Origin: Streptomyces drozdowiczii
Lineage (GTDB): Bacteria > Actinomycetota > Actinomycetes > Streptomycetales > Streptomycetaceae
NCBI RefSeq assembly: GCF_026167665.1
Contig: NZ_CP098740.1
Span: forward strand, 4,216,001-4,280,000
DNA: 64,000 bases
Direction of reading: 5' to 3'
The notes beneath the pieces were generated by a model, which worked only from the letters and a program-made list of their open reading frames with translations, had not been told where the DNA came from and searched no databases. Every line of letters begins with the position of its first letter. Positions within the stretch are counted from its first letter, which is position 1. Both the position numbers and the translations under genes were made by a program. Positions 41,470 to 49,980 of the stretch are shown here, piece after piece.

Positions 41470-42771
41470 TCAGTTCCCCTTGACCGTGACCTTCTCGTCG
41501 TTCCTCAGCTGGTCCATCAGCTGCTTGACCTTCGCCTTGTCCCAGGCCAGGTTTCCGCCCACGTTGCCCGCGATCGGCATGTTCATCGACGTGCCGTCGC
41601 CGCCCGTGACGCCCTTCATCGCGAAGAACATCTTGCCGAGCGACCAGAGCGACATGTCCTTGTCCACGATCAGCGTGTCCAGGCCCGCGCCCATCGTCGG
41701 GTACAGCTTGAACGGGTTGATGATCGTGGAGAACGTCGCCGTCTGGCTCGCCAGGGCCGCGAGGAACTTCTGCTGGTTCTTCGTACGGTCCAGGTCCGAG
41801 GTGAAGGCGTGGCGGGTGCGGACGAAGGCAAGGGCCTGCTGGCCGTCGAGGGTCTGCTTGCCGGCCGGGAAGTCCGCGCCCGACCACTTGTCCTTGAACG
41901 CCTTCGGGATGTCCAGCTCGACCCCGCCGATCGCGTCCACGATCTTGGCGAAGCCGCCGAAGCCGATCTCGACGTAGTGGTCGATGTGCAGGCCGGTGTT
42001 GAACTCGACCGTACGGACCAGCAGCTCGGGCCCGTCCGTGGCGTACGCGGCGTTGAGCTTCGTCGTCTTGCCCGTGCCCGGGTACTTCTTGCCCGACTCG
42101 GAGCCGACGAACGACGGGATCTCGACGTTCGAGTCACGCGGCAGCGAGACCAGCGTCGGGCCGTTGTCGCCGGTGTGCAGGATCATCATCGAGTCGGTCC
42201 GCTTGCCGTCGGCCGAGCCCGTGTGGAGCCGCTTCTTGTCCTCGGACGTCATGCCCTCGCGGCTGTCCGAGCCCACGATCAGGTAGTTCGTCCCCTTGCC
42301 CGCCTCCGGCCGCTCGATGACCTTCGACAGGTCGACGGCGCGGTTCAGCTTGGAGTCGGCCCAGAAGTACGTGCCCACGGAGACGCCGAGCAGCGCGACG
42401 ACCAGGACCAGCGCGCCGATCTTGATCCGGCGGCCCCAGTTGGGCGCGGGTCTGGGGCGGCCCTGCGCGGGGCCCCGGTCGCCGCCGCCGGAGCCCGGTC
42501 CGTGGCCGCCGCTGCCGGCGCCGTAGACCTGGCCCGTGTTGTACCCGCTGTCGTAACCCTCGTCGTACTGCGGGTAACCGCCGTCGTAGCCCGAAGGCTG
42601 CTGCGGCACCGGGCGCTGCCTCGGCGGCGCGGGGCGCTGCGGCGGCGGTGCCGGGCGGCGCTGGACGTGCGGCATCGAGCGGGCGCTCTCGGGCCGCTCG
42701 CTCGCGCTGCCCTGCCCGTAGCGGTCACCGCTGCGGTTGTCGTCGGTCCAGCCGTCGGGCCAATCGTTCAT
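41470..42771 (-). CDS. LytR-CpsA-Psr (LCP) family protein 1
   Basis: 433 residues. A cytosolic disordered N-terminus of about 110 residues (Gly/Tyr/Pro/Gln-rich, with PPPQRPAPPRQRP) precedes one membrane helix (about 117-137). An extracytoplasmic LCP domain follows: NYLIVGSDSREG, SLPRDSNVEIPSF, the NAAYA motif and FVRTRHAFTSDLDRTKNQQ. LCP enzymes transfer polyprenyl-pyrophosphate-linked glycopolymers to peptidoglycan. It has no LytR_C domain. ATG 42771 (MNDWPDG) is chosen, since the upstream extension is non-coding. It is the first of five LCP genes in 10 kb. Confidence 0.93.
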   Translation of the reverse strand: MNDWPDGWTDDNRSGDRYGQGSASERPESARSMPHVQRRPAPPPQRPAPPRQRPVPQQPSGYDGGYPQYDEGYDSGYNTGQVYGAGSGGHGPGSGGGDRGPAQGRPRPAPNWGRRIKIGALVLVVALLGVSVGTYFWADSKLNRAVDLSKVIERPEAGKGTNYLIVGSDSREGMTSEDKKRLHTGSADGKRTDSMMILHTGDNGPTLVSLPRDSNVEIPSFVGSESGKKYPGTGKTTKLNAAYATDGPELLVRTVEFNTGLHIDHYVEIGFGGFAKIVDAIGGVELDIPKAFKDKWSGADFPAGKQTLDGQQALAFVRTRHAFTSDLDRTKNQQKFLAALASQTATFSTIINPFKLYPTMGAGLDTLIVDKDMSLWSLGKMFFAMKGVTGGDGTSMNMPIAGNVGGNLAWDKAKVKQLMDQLRNDEKVTVKGN

Positions 42772-42877
42772 ACGGACCAGTGTGCAGGCCGGGGCCGCCC
42801 CTCTTACAGGGTGGGAGGAAAATCGCACCAGGGCTGTTGCGAAGCTGATGCATTGCGACGGCGTTCGGGCCCCCGCA

Positions 42878-42883
42878 TAAGGT
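42878..42883 (+). promoter_or_regulatory. -10 element for the leaderless thioesterase
   Basis: TAAGGT ends 7 nt before ATG 42891, and no ribosome binding site is present. This is the leaderless arrangement again and argues against the earlier in-frame GTG at 42882, which would lie within the -10. Confidence 0.55.
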
Positions 42884-42890
42884 GGACGGT

Positions 42891-43439
42891 ATGACAGATC
42901 ACGCTCCGCGCCCGGAGAGCGACATTCCGGGCAAGCCCACCGCGGCCTCCCGGACCACCCTCAGCCACATCATGACCGGCAGCGACACCAATCTGCTGGG
43001 TACGGTGCACGGCGGCGTGATCATGAAACTGGTCGACGACGCGGCGGGCGCGGTGGCCGGCCGGCACTCCGGCGGCCCCGCAGTCACGGCCTCGATGGAC
43101 GAGATGGTCTTCCTGGAGCCGGTCCGCGTCGGCGACCTCGTGCACGTCCGCGCCCAGGTCAACTGGACCGGCCGCTCCTCCATGGAGGTCGGCGTCCGCG
43201 TCATGGCCGAGCGCTGGAACGAGTCGACGCCCGCGACGCAGGTCGGCAGCGCGTACCTGGTGTTCGCCGCGGTGGACGCGGACGGCCGGCCCCGCCCCGT
43301 ACCGCAGGTGATCCCGGAGACCGAGCGCGACAAGCGGCGCTACCAGGAGGCGCAGATCCGCCGCACGCACCGGCTGGCGCGGCGGCGCGCGATCAGGGAG
43401 CTGCGCGAGAAGCGGATCGCCGAGGGCATCGAGGACTGA
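42891..43439 (+). CDS. Acyl-CoA thioesterase (hotdog fold)
   Basis: 182 residues. A single hotdog domain of the acyl-CoA hydrolase (BFIT/YciA) type: LGTVHGGVIMKLVDDAAGAV with the usual catalytic Asp, ASMDEMVFLEPVRVGDLV, and a basic helical C-terminal tail (RRYQEAQIRRTHRLARRRA). It hydrolyses acyl-CoA to free acid and CoA; chain length is unknown. It is divergent from LCP 1 and probably leaderless from ATG 42891. Confidence 0.92.
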   Translation: MTDHAPRPESDIPGKPTAASRTTLSHIMTGSDTNLLGTVHGGVIMKLVDDAAGAVAGRHSGGPAVTASMDEMVFLEPVRVGDLVHVRAQVNWTGRSSMEVGVRVMAERWNESTPATQVGSAYLVFAAVDADGRPRPVPQVIPETERDKRRYQEAQIRRTHRLARRRAIRELREKRIAEGIED

Positions 43440-43494
43440 GGGCGCGAGGCGAGCGAGGACCGAGAGGCGCGGGGCTCACCCCCTGAACCGTTCC

Positions 43495-43516
43495 GTCCTC
43501 AAACGCCGGACGGGCT
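43495..43516 (-). repeat. Streptomyces intergenic repeat overlapping a stop codon
   Basis: On the minus strand the sequence AGCCCGTCCGGCGTTTGAGG is a short element I recall as very common between Streptomyces genes. Here it supplies the last codons and the TGA of LCP 2 (SPSGV then stop). A second copy with one change (GATTGAGGAC) is at 54679-54700. Confidence 0.75.
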
Positions 43517-44983
43517 GGAATCGCACGTCACCTCGTCGCCCTTCACCGCGCCGAACCTGCCCGGCTCCGGGTCCTCCGCGTGGACCCGTTCGACCGTGCG
43601 GTAGTCCTCGCCCGCCGTCACCCGCATCGTCGCCCCCTGCCCCGGCACCGCCCGCAGCTCCGCCCCCGGCAGCGCCGCCGCCAGGGTCTTCGCGGACCGG
43701 TCCCAGCGCGGGTCGTACGTGACCAGGGTGCGCTTCAGGTCGTGCTGCGGAGCGGTGAGCGGGGCCCGGGTCGTGTCGAAGCCGGTGGCGTGCAGCGCCG
43801 CGTCGACCTTGGTACCGAGGCCGTCCTTCGCGGTGCCGTTGTAGACCTGGACGCGGATCTGCTGCGGCGGGACGTCCACCTTCTTCGCGGGGGCCTTCTC
43901 GGCGGGCCGGGCGGCCGTCAGGGGTTTGTCCTCGCGCAGCGCGGTGAAGAGCTGCTTCGACTTGACCGGGTCCCACTTCACCGTGGAACCGATGCCCTTC
44001 ACCTGGTAGGCGACATCGCCCATCGGCACCGACGCGAATTCGGACGAGGCCGCCGAGAAGCCCCGCATCGCCTGGCCGATGGAGAGCAGCTGCTCCGTGT
44101 CGAAGCCCCGGTCGGCCCGTACGGACTTCAGCATGGTCGAGGCGACCTCGCGGAACTTCACCGGATTCAGCAGCACCCCGCTGCTCGTCGCCTGCTTGAT
44201 CAGCGCGGCCATGAACTTCTGCTGGCGCTGCATCCGGCCAAGATCGGCCGCCCCGTCGATGTGCCGGGACCGTACGTACTGGAGCGCCTGGCCGCCGTCG
44301 AGCGTGTGGGGGCCCGGCGCGAGGTCCAGGCCGGTGTAGGAGTCCTTCAGCGGGCGGGTGGTGCAGATCCTCACCCCGCCGAGGGTGTCGACCGTGGTCA
44401 TGAAGCTGGTGAAGTCGACCTCCAGATAGTGGTCGATCTTGACGCCCGTCATGTGTTCCACGGTGCTCACGGTGAGACCGGGACCGCCCTCCGCGTACGC
44501 CGCGTTCAGCTTCACCGGATGCGCCGCGTGCTCCTCGCCGGTCGTACGGTCCCGATGGGCCGGGATCTCCGCGTAGCTGTCGCGGGGGAGGCTGACGACG
44601 CTGGCGCGCTGCTCGTCGGCCGAGAGGTGGACCAGCATGATCGTGTCCGTGCAGTGGCACGGCGCACCGCCCAGCCGGTACTTCCGCTTCTCGTCCTTGC
44701 TGATCTTGTCGCGGCCGTCGGTGCCGACGAGCAGCAGATTCATGCCGCGCCCGCCCGCGGGCCGGTTCTTCATGTCCTTGAACGGGTCGACGCGGTCGAT
44801 CCCGCTCTCCAGATTTGTCACGACCGCGTGCCCGATGCCGCCCGCCCCGAGCACCAGCACCGAGAGCCCGGTCGCCACCCGCATGCCCCAGCGCGGCCGC
44901 TCGTCCTGCTTTCTCCGCCGCCGGCGCCGCGCGGGCGCGGGGCGGGGCCGGGCGGTACGGGGGGAGCGGGGCGGCGTGGGCAC
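43499..44983 (-). CDS. LCP family protein 2, with LytR_C domain
   Basis: 494 residues from GTG 44983, which has GGAGG 8 nt upstream. An in-frame ATG at 45031 would add 16 residues but has a weaker signal. A basic N-terminus and membrane helix (about 34-53) lead to the LCP domain (LLLVGTDGRDKISKDEKRKY; SLPRDSYAEIPAHRD; KLNAAYAEGGPGL; YVRSRHIDGAADLGRMQRQ). A LytR_C domain (about 350-470; IRVQVYNGTAKDGLGTKVD) follows. Expected role: attachment of cell-wall glycopolymers to peptidoglycan. Its final codons come from a dispersed repeat. Confidence 0.92.
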   Translation of the reverse strand: MPTPPRSPRTARPRPAPARRRRRRKQDERPRWGMRVATGLSVLVLGAGGIGHAVVTNLESGIDRVDPFKDMKNRPAGGRGMNLLLVGTDGRDKISKDEKRKYRLGGAPCHCTDTIMLVHLSADEQRASVVSLPRDSYAEIPAHRDRTTGEEHAAHPVKLNAAYAEGGPGLTVSTVEHMTGVKIDHYLEVDFTSFMTTVDTLGGVRICTTRPLKDSYTGLDLAPGPHTLDGGQALQYVRSRHIDGAADLGRMQRQQKFMAALIKQATSSGVLLNPVKFREVASTMLKSVRADRGFDTEQLLSIGQAMRGFSAASSEFASVPMGDVAYQVKGIGSTVKWDPVKSKQLFTALREDKPLTAARPAEKAPAKKVDVPPQQIRVQVYNGTAKDGLGTKVDAALHATGFDTTRAPLTAPQHDLKRTLVTYDPRWDRSAKTLAAALPGAELRAVPGQGATMRVTAGEDYRTVERVHAEDPEPGRFGAVKGDEVTCDSSPSGV

Positions 44984-45137
44984 GAGGGACACCTCCGCGG
45001 TGCGAGGGGACCGTTCGCACGGTAGGCCCATATGATCCTCATCCCGGGAGGCCACCCGGCGGCGCGCGCCGCTGTCCCCCATTCGCGGTAACGTGGCGGC
45101 CGAATACCGCCTGGTGGGGTACGAGCCCCCGGCGCCC

Positions 45138-45159
45138 CCGAGGACCACCCGAGGACCAC
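45138..45159. repeat. Perfect 11-bp tandem repeat at a start codon
   Basis: CCGAGGACCAC is present twice in tandem (45138-45148, 45149-45159), directly before the ATG at 45160. Each copy contains a GAGGA that can serve as ribosome binding site, so the site is doubled. Confidence 0.8.
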
Positions 45160-46191
45160 ATGTCTGCCGCGCAGCCTCCCGCCGTCTCCGTGATCATGCC
45201 GGTGCTCAACGAGGAGCGCCATCTCCGTAACTCCGTACGCCACATCCTGGAGCAGGAGTACGCGGGCGAGATGGAGGTCGTGATCGCGCTCGGCCCCTCC
45301 ACGGACCGTACGGACGAGATCGCCGCCGAACTGGTCGCGGAGGACCCCCGCGTCCACACCGTGCCGAACCCCACGGGCCGCACCCCCGCCGCCCTCAACG
45401 CGGCGATCAAGGCGTCGAGCCACCCGATAGTCGTCCGCGTCGACGGCCACGGCATGCTCTCGCCGAACTACATCGCGACCGCCGTCCGGCTCCTGGAGGA
45501 GACGGGCGCGCAGAACGTCGGCGGGATCATGCACGCCGAGGGCGAGAACGCCTGGGAGGACGCCGTCGCGGCGGCCATGACCTCGAAGATCGGCGTCGGC
45601 AACGCCGCCTTCCACACCGGCGGCCAGGCCGGCCCCGCCGAGACCGTCTACCTGGGCGTCTTCCGCCGTGAGGCGCTGGAGAAGGCCGACGGCTACAACG
45701 TGGAGTTCATCCGCGCCCAGGACTGGGAGCTGAACTTCCGCATCCGCGAGTCCGGCGGCCTGATCTGGTTCTCGCCCGAGCTGCGCGTCCAGTACCGCCC
45801 GCGCCCCTCCGTGCGCGCGCTCGCCAAGCAGTACAAGGACTACGGCCGCTGGCGCCACGTCGTCGCCCGCTACCACGCCGGCTCCATCAACCTGCGCTAC
45901 CTGGCGCCCCCGACCGCCGTCGTCGCCATCGCGGCCGGCCTCGTGGTGGGCGCCGCGGTCACCCCGTGGGCGCTGATCGTCCCCGGCGGGTACGTCGCGG
46001 CGATCGTCGCGGGCTCCCTCCCGGCGGGCAAGGGCCTGTCGCTGAAGGCCCGCGCGCAGATCCCGGTCGCGCTGGCGACCATGCACATGTCCTGGGGCTA
46101 CGGCTTCCTGACGAGCCCGCGCTCGCTGGCCAGGAAGGTCATCGCGAGCCGCCGCCCGGCCATCGCCGAGCCGGGCGCACCGGTGGCCTGA
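45160..46191 (+). CDS. Family 2 glycosyltransferase
   Basis: 343 residues. The N-terminal GT-A fold begins VSVIMPVLNEERHLRNSV and has an acidic metal/nucleotide site in VRVDGHGML. FIRAQDWELNFRIRESGGL fits the acceptor/base region of the GT2 family. C-terminally, about 245-310, there are two or three hydrophobic segments, so it is membrane-associated. It probably adds a sugar to a lipid carrier for an envelope polymer that the adjacent LCP proteins attach. GAGGA lies about 5 nt before ATG 45160, duplicated by a tandem repeat. Confidence 0.92.
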   Translation: MSAAQPPAVSVIMPVLNEERHLRNSVRHILEQEYAGEMEVVIALGPSTDRTDEIAAELVAEDPRVHTVPNPTGRTPAALNAAIKASSHPIVVRVDGHGMLSPNYIATAVRLLEETGAQNVGGIMHAEGENAWEDAVAAAMTSKIGVGNAAFHTGGQAGPAETVYLGVFRREALEKADGYNVEFIRAQDWELNFRIRESGGLIWFSPELRVQYRPRPSVRALAKQYKDYGRWRHVVARYHAGSINLRYLAPPTAVVAIAAGLVVGAAVTPWALIVPGGYVAAIVAGSLPAGKGLSLKARAQIPVALATMHMSWGYGFLTSPRSLARKVIASRRPAIAEPGAPVA

Positions 46192-46220
46192 CCTGCGCCT
46201 TCCGTGGGGAGCAGGCAGAC

Positions 46221-46257
46221 GAGAGGGGGCGCCCGGCCGGACCGGGCGCCCCCTCTC
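46221..46257. terminator. Strong bidirectional hairpin terminator
   Basis: GAGAGGGGGCGCCCGG (46221-46236) and CCGGGCGCCCCCTCTC (46242-46257) form a perfect 16-bp stem with a 5-nt loop between the convergent glycosyltransferase and LCP 3 genes. Confidence 0.95.
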
Positions 46258-46269
46258 ACGTACCGCCTG

Positions 46270-47967
46270 TCAGCTCTTTCCGTCCCACCGGTAGACGGAG
46301 TAGATGTCCATGCACTGGCCCTTGTCCGCGGCGTTGATGTCGTCGGCGCCTTCCGGAAGGTCACCCTCCTCGACCTTCGGGGCCTTGTACGCGGTGCCCT
46401 CGCGCCAGTCCGCACCGACGACGACGGTCAGCCCGCCGGCCTTCGGGTCGGCCTTGACCGAGGTCGTCGGGAGGCCCAGCGCCTTTGCGACGGACTCCGC
46501 GTCCGACTTGCCCTGGTCCCCGTCCTCCTTGGCGTACCGCACCACCGTGTCCTTCAGCGGCTCCGGGTCCTGCGAGGTCTCGGCCGCCTCGAATCCCTTG
46601 CCGTGCAGGAGGTCGGCGATTTCGGTGGCCCGCCCGTCCTTGGGCGCCTGGCCGACGCCCGTGCCGTTCACCACGGAGATCCCGAGTGTCGCCGGAGCGG
46701 CGGCGGGAGGACCGGAGGGGGTCGCGGACGACGAGGGCTTCTTCTTCTCCTTGCCGTTCTTGTCGAACGCGACGTCCTCACGGAGCAGACGCCACAGGGC
46801 GTCCGCGGACTTCTCGACGGGAACGAGCTTGTTCCGGTCCTGGGACCACTCGGCCGTGGGCATCGTCGCCATGGTGATGCGGTCGATCGGCACGCTCTTG
46901 AGCTGCATCGACAGGTCGTAGAGCTTCGGGACAGAACGGATCTCGTCGGAGACCTGCAGGGCCTTGGTGGCCGTTTCCGCGAGGTTCATCAGCCGGCCCG
47001 CGTCCGACCAGAGGTTCTGCTTCTTCAGCGTGCGCAGCATGGAGTTCATGTACATGTGCTGCGCCTTGGCCCGGTTCTGGTCATTGCCGAAGGCGTGCCG
47101 GGTGCGCAGCCACTGCAGCGCCTGCTTGCCCTGCACCGTGCTCGTGCCCGCCGGCAGTTTGAGGCCGGAGCCGCCGGGAACGGCGCGTGTCGGCTTGTCC
47201 CACACCCCCGTCTTCACGCACACGTCGACCCCGCCGATCGCGTCCGCCATGGCCACCACGCCCGCGAAGTCGAGCATGATCCAGTGGTCGATGTAGACGC
47301 CGGTGAGCGATTCCCAGGTGGTCAGCGTGCAGCCGGGACCGCCGCGCTGGAGGGACTCGTTGATCGGGCTGCTGTCCGTCGCGGGGTACTTCTGACCGGT
47401 CTTGGAGTCCGTGCACTCCGGGATGTGGAGGATCGTGTCGCGCGGAATGCTGACCAGCGAGGAGTTCTTCCGGTCCGCCGAGATGTGCAGCAGCATCTGG
47501 ACGTCGGCCCGGGGCTTGTCCCCGACGGTGTCCTTGCTGCCGCCGAGCTTCACGTTCTCCGCGCTGTTCCGGCTGTCCGAGCCGATCAGCAGGATGTTGA
47601 GCGGGCTCTGGCCCTCGGCGTTCGGCGCGGCCTTCTTCACACCGCTCTCACCGCCGCTGCGGGCGCTGCTGCGGATGTTGTTGTTGAGGTGCCGGTAGTA
47701 GAGGTATCCGGCGGAGGCGGTGCCCAGGACGAGCACCGCCATGGATATCGCTATCCACTTGAACACACGGCGTTTCCGGGACTTCTTGGCAGCCCGTTTG
47801 CGCGACTTGCCGCGCCGGTGGCCCGCACGGCCGCCGGCGGCCTCGCCCGTCCCGGTATCACCGGGACGCGCGCCGTCCCGGTCGCCGACGCCCTCGTCCC
47901 CGCCCCGCCGGCGGGAGTGCGTCCGCGACCGCGTTCCCTCCCCGGGCGGCGTGCTGCTCCGTCCCAC
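46270..47967 (-). CDS. LCP family protein 3, with LytR_C domain
   Basis: 565 residues. A very basic N-terminus (RRGKSRKRAAKKSRKRR) abuts a membrane helix (about 70-90). The LCP domain (about 120-385) contains LNILLIGSDSRNSAENV, VSIPRDTILHIPEC and WLRTRHAFGNDQNRAKAQ. A linker leads to the LytR_C domain (about 430-535; ISVVNGTGVGQAPKDGRATE). Two cysteines occur in the extracytoplasmic part near PECTDSK and GGPGCTLT. The start is GTG 47967, with a G-run about 5 nt upstream. It is probably transcribed with LCP 4, 46 bp upstream. Confidence 0.93.
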   Translation of the reverse strand: MGRSSTPPGEGTRSRTHSRRRGGDEGVGDRDGARPGDTGTGEAAGGRAGHRRGKSRKRAAKKSRKRRVFKWIAISMAVLVLGTASAGYLYYRHLNNNIRSSARSGGESGVKKAAPNAEGQSPLNILLIGSDSRNSAENVKLGGSKDTVGDKPRADVQMLLHISADRKNSSLVSIPRDTILHIPECTDSKTGQKYPATDSSPINESLQRGGPGCTLTTWESLTGVYIDHWIMLDFAGVVAMADAIGGVDVCVKTGVWDKPTRAVPGGSGLKLPAGTSTVQGKQALQWLRTRHAFGNDQNRAKAQHMYMNSMLRTLKKQNLWSDAGRLMNLAETATKALQVSDEIRSVPKLYDLSMQLKSVPIDRITMATMPTAEWSQDRNKLVPVEKSADALWRLLREDVAFDKNGKEKKKPSSSATPSGPPAAAPATLGISVVNGTGVGQAPKDGRATEIADLLHGKGFEAAETSQDPEPLKDTVVRYAKEDGDQGKSDAESVAKALGLPTTSVKADPKAGGLTVVVGADWREGTAYKAPKVEEGDLPEGADDINAADKGQCMDIYSVYRWDGKS

Positions 47968-48013
47968 CAGGACCCCCCTGCTGCTCAGACTCGTACGGTG
48001 CGGTGACGCGGTG

Positions 48014-49756
48014 TCACTTGGAGCACCCCGCGGATGCGGCGCTGGACTTCGGAATGTCGATCTTCTTCGGTGCCGTGATCGGCGTACCGGCCGCCTGGAA
48101 GTCCTTGCCCAGCGTCAGCACCATCGCCTGAAGCCCCTCGGCGTCGGTGGTGCCCGGCTTCATCGCGGAGCCGGGCAGGCCCATCATCTCCGCGAGGGCA
48201 CGGGCCTGGTCCGCCTGGTTCGGGGCGTACTCCAGCGTCGTCTTGGCGATCTTCTCGGGTGCGTTGGCCTTGTTGGTGGACTTCAGGACGCCCTTGGTGT
48301 TCTGCAGCCAGGTGACCGTCTGCTGAGCGCCGCCGGCGACGTCTCCACCGTTGTACACATCGACCCGGACGTCGGCCGCGGCCGCCTTGGTTCCCTTGAG
48401 GAGCGCGTCCTGCTTGCTCTTGGCCTTCTTCTTCTGCGCGGCCACCTCGGTGAGCGAGGTGTCGTCGCGCAGCATCGAGAACAGCTGCTCCGCCTGCGTC
48501 GGGTGCGGGACGACCGTGACGGGCTTGGGCTCGTCGGGGTTGTCGACCACCGGCATGGTGACGAACGTGATGTTCTTCGTGTCCGTCTTGGTGATCTCCT
48601 TGGCGAGCGTGCTGAGCTTCTTCACGTCGCCGATGGCCTTGTCGACGGTCAGCGCCTTGGTCGCCGCGTCCGCCACCTTGAACAGCTTCGTCGGGCTGGT
48701 CAGCGTGTCGTCCGACTTGGCCTGCTTGATCATCGACCCGATGAACTGCTGCTGGCCCTTGATCCGGTCGAGGTCGCTCCCGTTGGCGTAGGCGTGCCGC
48801 GTCCGTACGAACGCCAGCGCGTCCTCGCCCTGGACCTTGTTCGGGCCGGCGGGCAGCTTGAGGTGGGACTTCGGGTCGTCGATGGCGTGGTCGAGGCAGA
48901 TGTTGACCCCGCCGACCGCCGTGGACAGGGTCTTCACCGCGTTGAAGTCGACCATCATGAAGTGGTCGATCTTCAACCCGGTCAGCTTCTCGACCGTGTT
49001 CATCGTGCAGCCCGGGTCGCGGCCGGACTCGCCGAGGCTCCGGTTGAACCGGACGTGCTCCGTGCCCGGGATGGTCTTGTCGGAGCCGTCCTCCTGCCTG
49101 GAGGTGCACTCCGGGATGTCGGTGATGAGGTCGCGCGGGATGCTCATCGCCGTGGCGTTGGTGCGGTCCTCGGAGACGTGGAACAGGATGTTCGTGTCCG
49201 CGTGGCCGACGCTGCCCTTGTCGCCGTAGCCCTCGTTGCCCTTACCGGTGCGCTTGTCCGTACCGATGATCAATATGTTGATCGGGGCGTTGGCGGTGAC
49301 GACGTCCTTGTTCCCGTTGTCGCCGATGTCCACGGTGTTGATGTTGCCGTTGAGGCGCTGGTAGAGCCAGTAGCCGCCGGCCGAGACGCCCACGAGCACG
49401 AACGCCATCGCGCCGCCCGTCCACAGCAGCGCCTTCTTCTTGCGCGACTTGGGGGCCTTGCGCTTACGGCGGCCCGGGCCGTCGTCGCCGGGTGCGGGGC
49501 GCTGCTGGCCGCGCGGGCCGTTCGCCGACCGGCGCCCGCCCTGGCGCGGCACCTCGGTGGCGCGCCGCGGGGAGTCACCCGCGGGGGCACGGCGAGGGGA
49601 GTTGGACGGCCCGCGCTGGGCCGGCGGGACCGAGGCCCGGGGGGTGTCCCCTCCGGAGTGGTTCAGTCGCAGTTCGTAATCGCCGGTGTCCGGGTTGAGA
49701 ACCCACTGGTCTGCGGGATCCATGTCTTCCGCCCGCCCACGGCTTTGCGCATCCAC
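48014..49756 (-). CDS. LCP family protein 4, with LytR_C domain
   Basis: 580 residues. The N-terminus contains ADQWVLNPDTGDYELRL, a short motif I recall from other actinobacterial LCP proteins, then a basic Arg/Lys region, and a membrane helix (about 109-131). The LCP domain contains INILIIGTDKRTGKGNEGYG, MSIPRDLITDIPECTS and FVRTRHAYANGSDLDRIKGQ. The C-terminal LytR_C domain (about 430-560; VRVDVYNGGDVAGGAQQTV) ends AASAGCSK. GTG 49756 is the longest start; ATG 12 codons later is possible. It is the upstream gene of a probable LCP 4 - LCP 3 operon. Confidence 0.93.
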   Translation of the reverse strand: MDAQSRGRAEDMDPADQWVLNPDTGDYELRLNHSGGDTPRASVPPAQRGPSNSPRRAPAGDSPRRATEVPRQGGRRSANGPRGQQRPAPGDDGPGRRKRKAPKSRKKKALLWTGGAMAFVLVGVSAGGYWLYQRLNGNINTVDIGDNGNKDVVTANAPINILIIGTDKRTGKGNEGYGDKGSVGHADTNILFHVSEDRTNATAMSIPRDLITDIPECTSRQEDGSDKTIPGTEHVRFNRSLGESGRDPGCTMNTVEKLTGLKIDHFMMVDFNAVKTLSTAVGGVNICLDHAIDDPKSHLKLPAGPNKVQGEDALAFVRTRHAYANGSDLDRIKGQQQFIGSMIKQAKSDDTLTSPTKLFKVADAATKALTVDKAIGDVKKLSTLAKEITKTDTKNITFVTMPVVDNPDEPKPVTVVPHPTQAEQLFSMLRDDTSLTEVAAQKKKAKSKQDALLKGTKAAAADVRVDVYNGGDVAGGAQQTVTWLQNTKGVLKSTNKANAPEKIAKTTLEYAPNQADQARALAEMMGLPGSAMKPGTTDAEGLQAMVLTLGKDFQAAGTPITAPKKIDIPKSSAASAGCSK

Positions 49757-49980
49757 GGTTGCTCGAGTCCTCCGTCGGTGCCACGCGAGGCGCCTCCCCC
49801 GAAAAGGCGCTCAGTCTCTCTGTCCAGAAGTGCACGGGCCGGACGGCCGGTAGCACCGGATCGCGTCACACTATCCGTCTCATTCGGCGTCCAGCGACGC
49901 GCGTGACACATTCCACGGCCCTTACAACCGGGCATTCTTCCCATTGCGCGCGGAATGTTGGTGTCTGTTTGGCCATTGCT

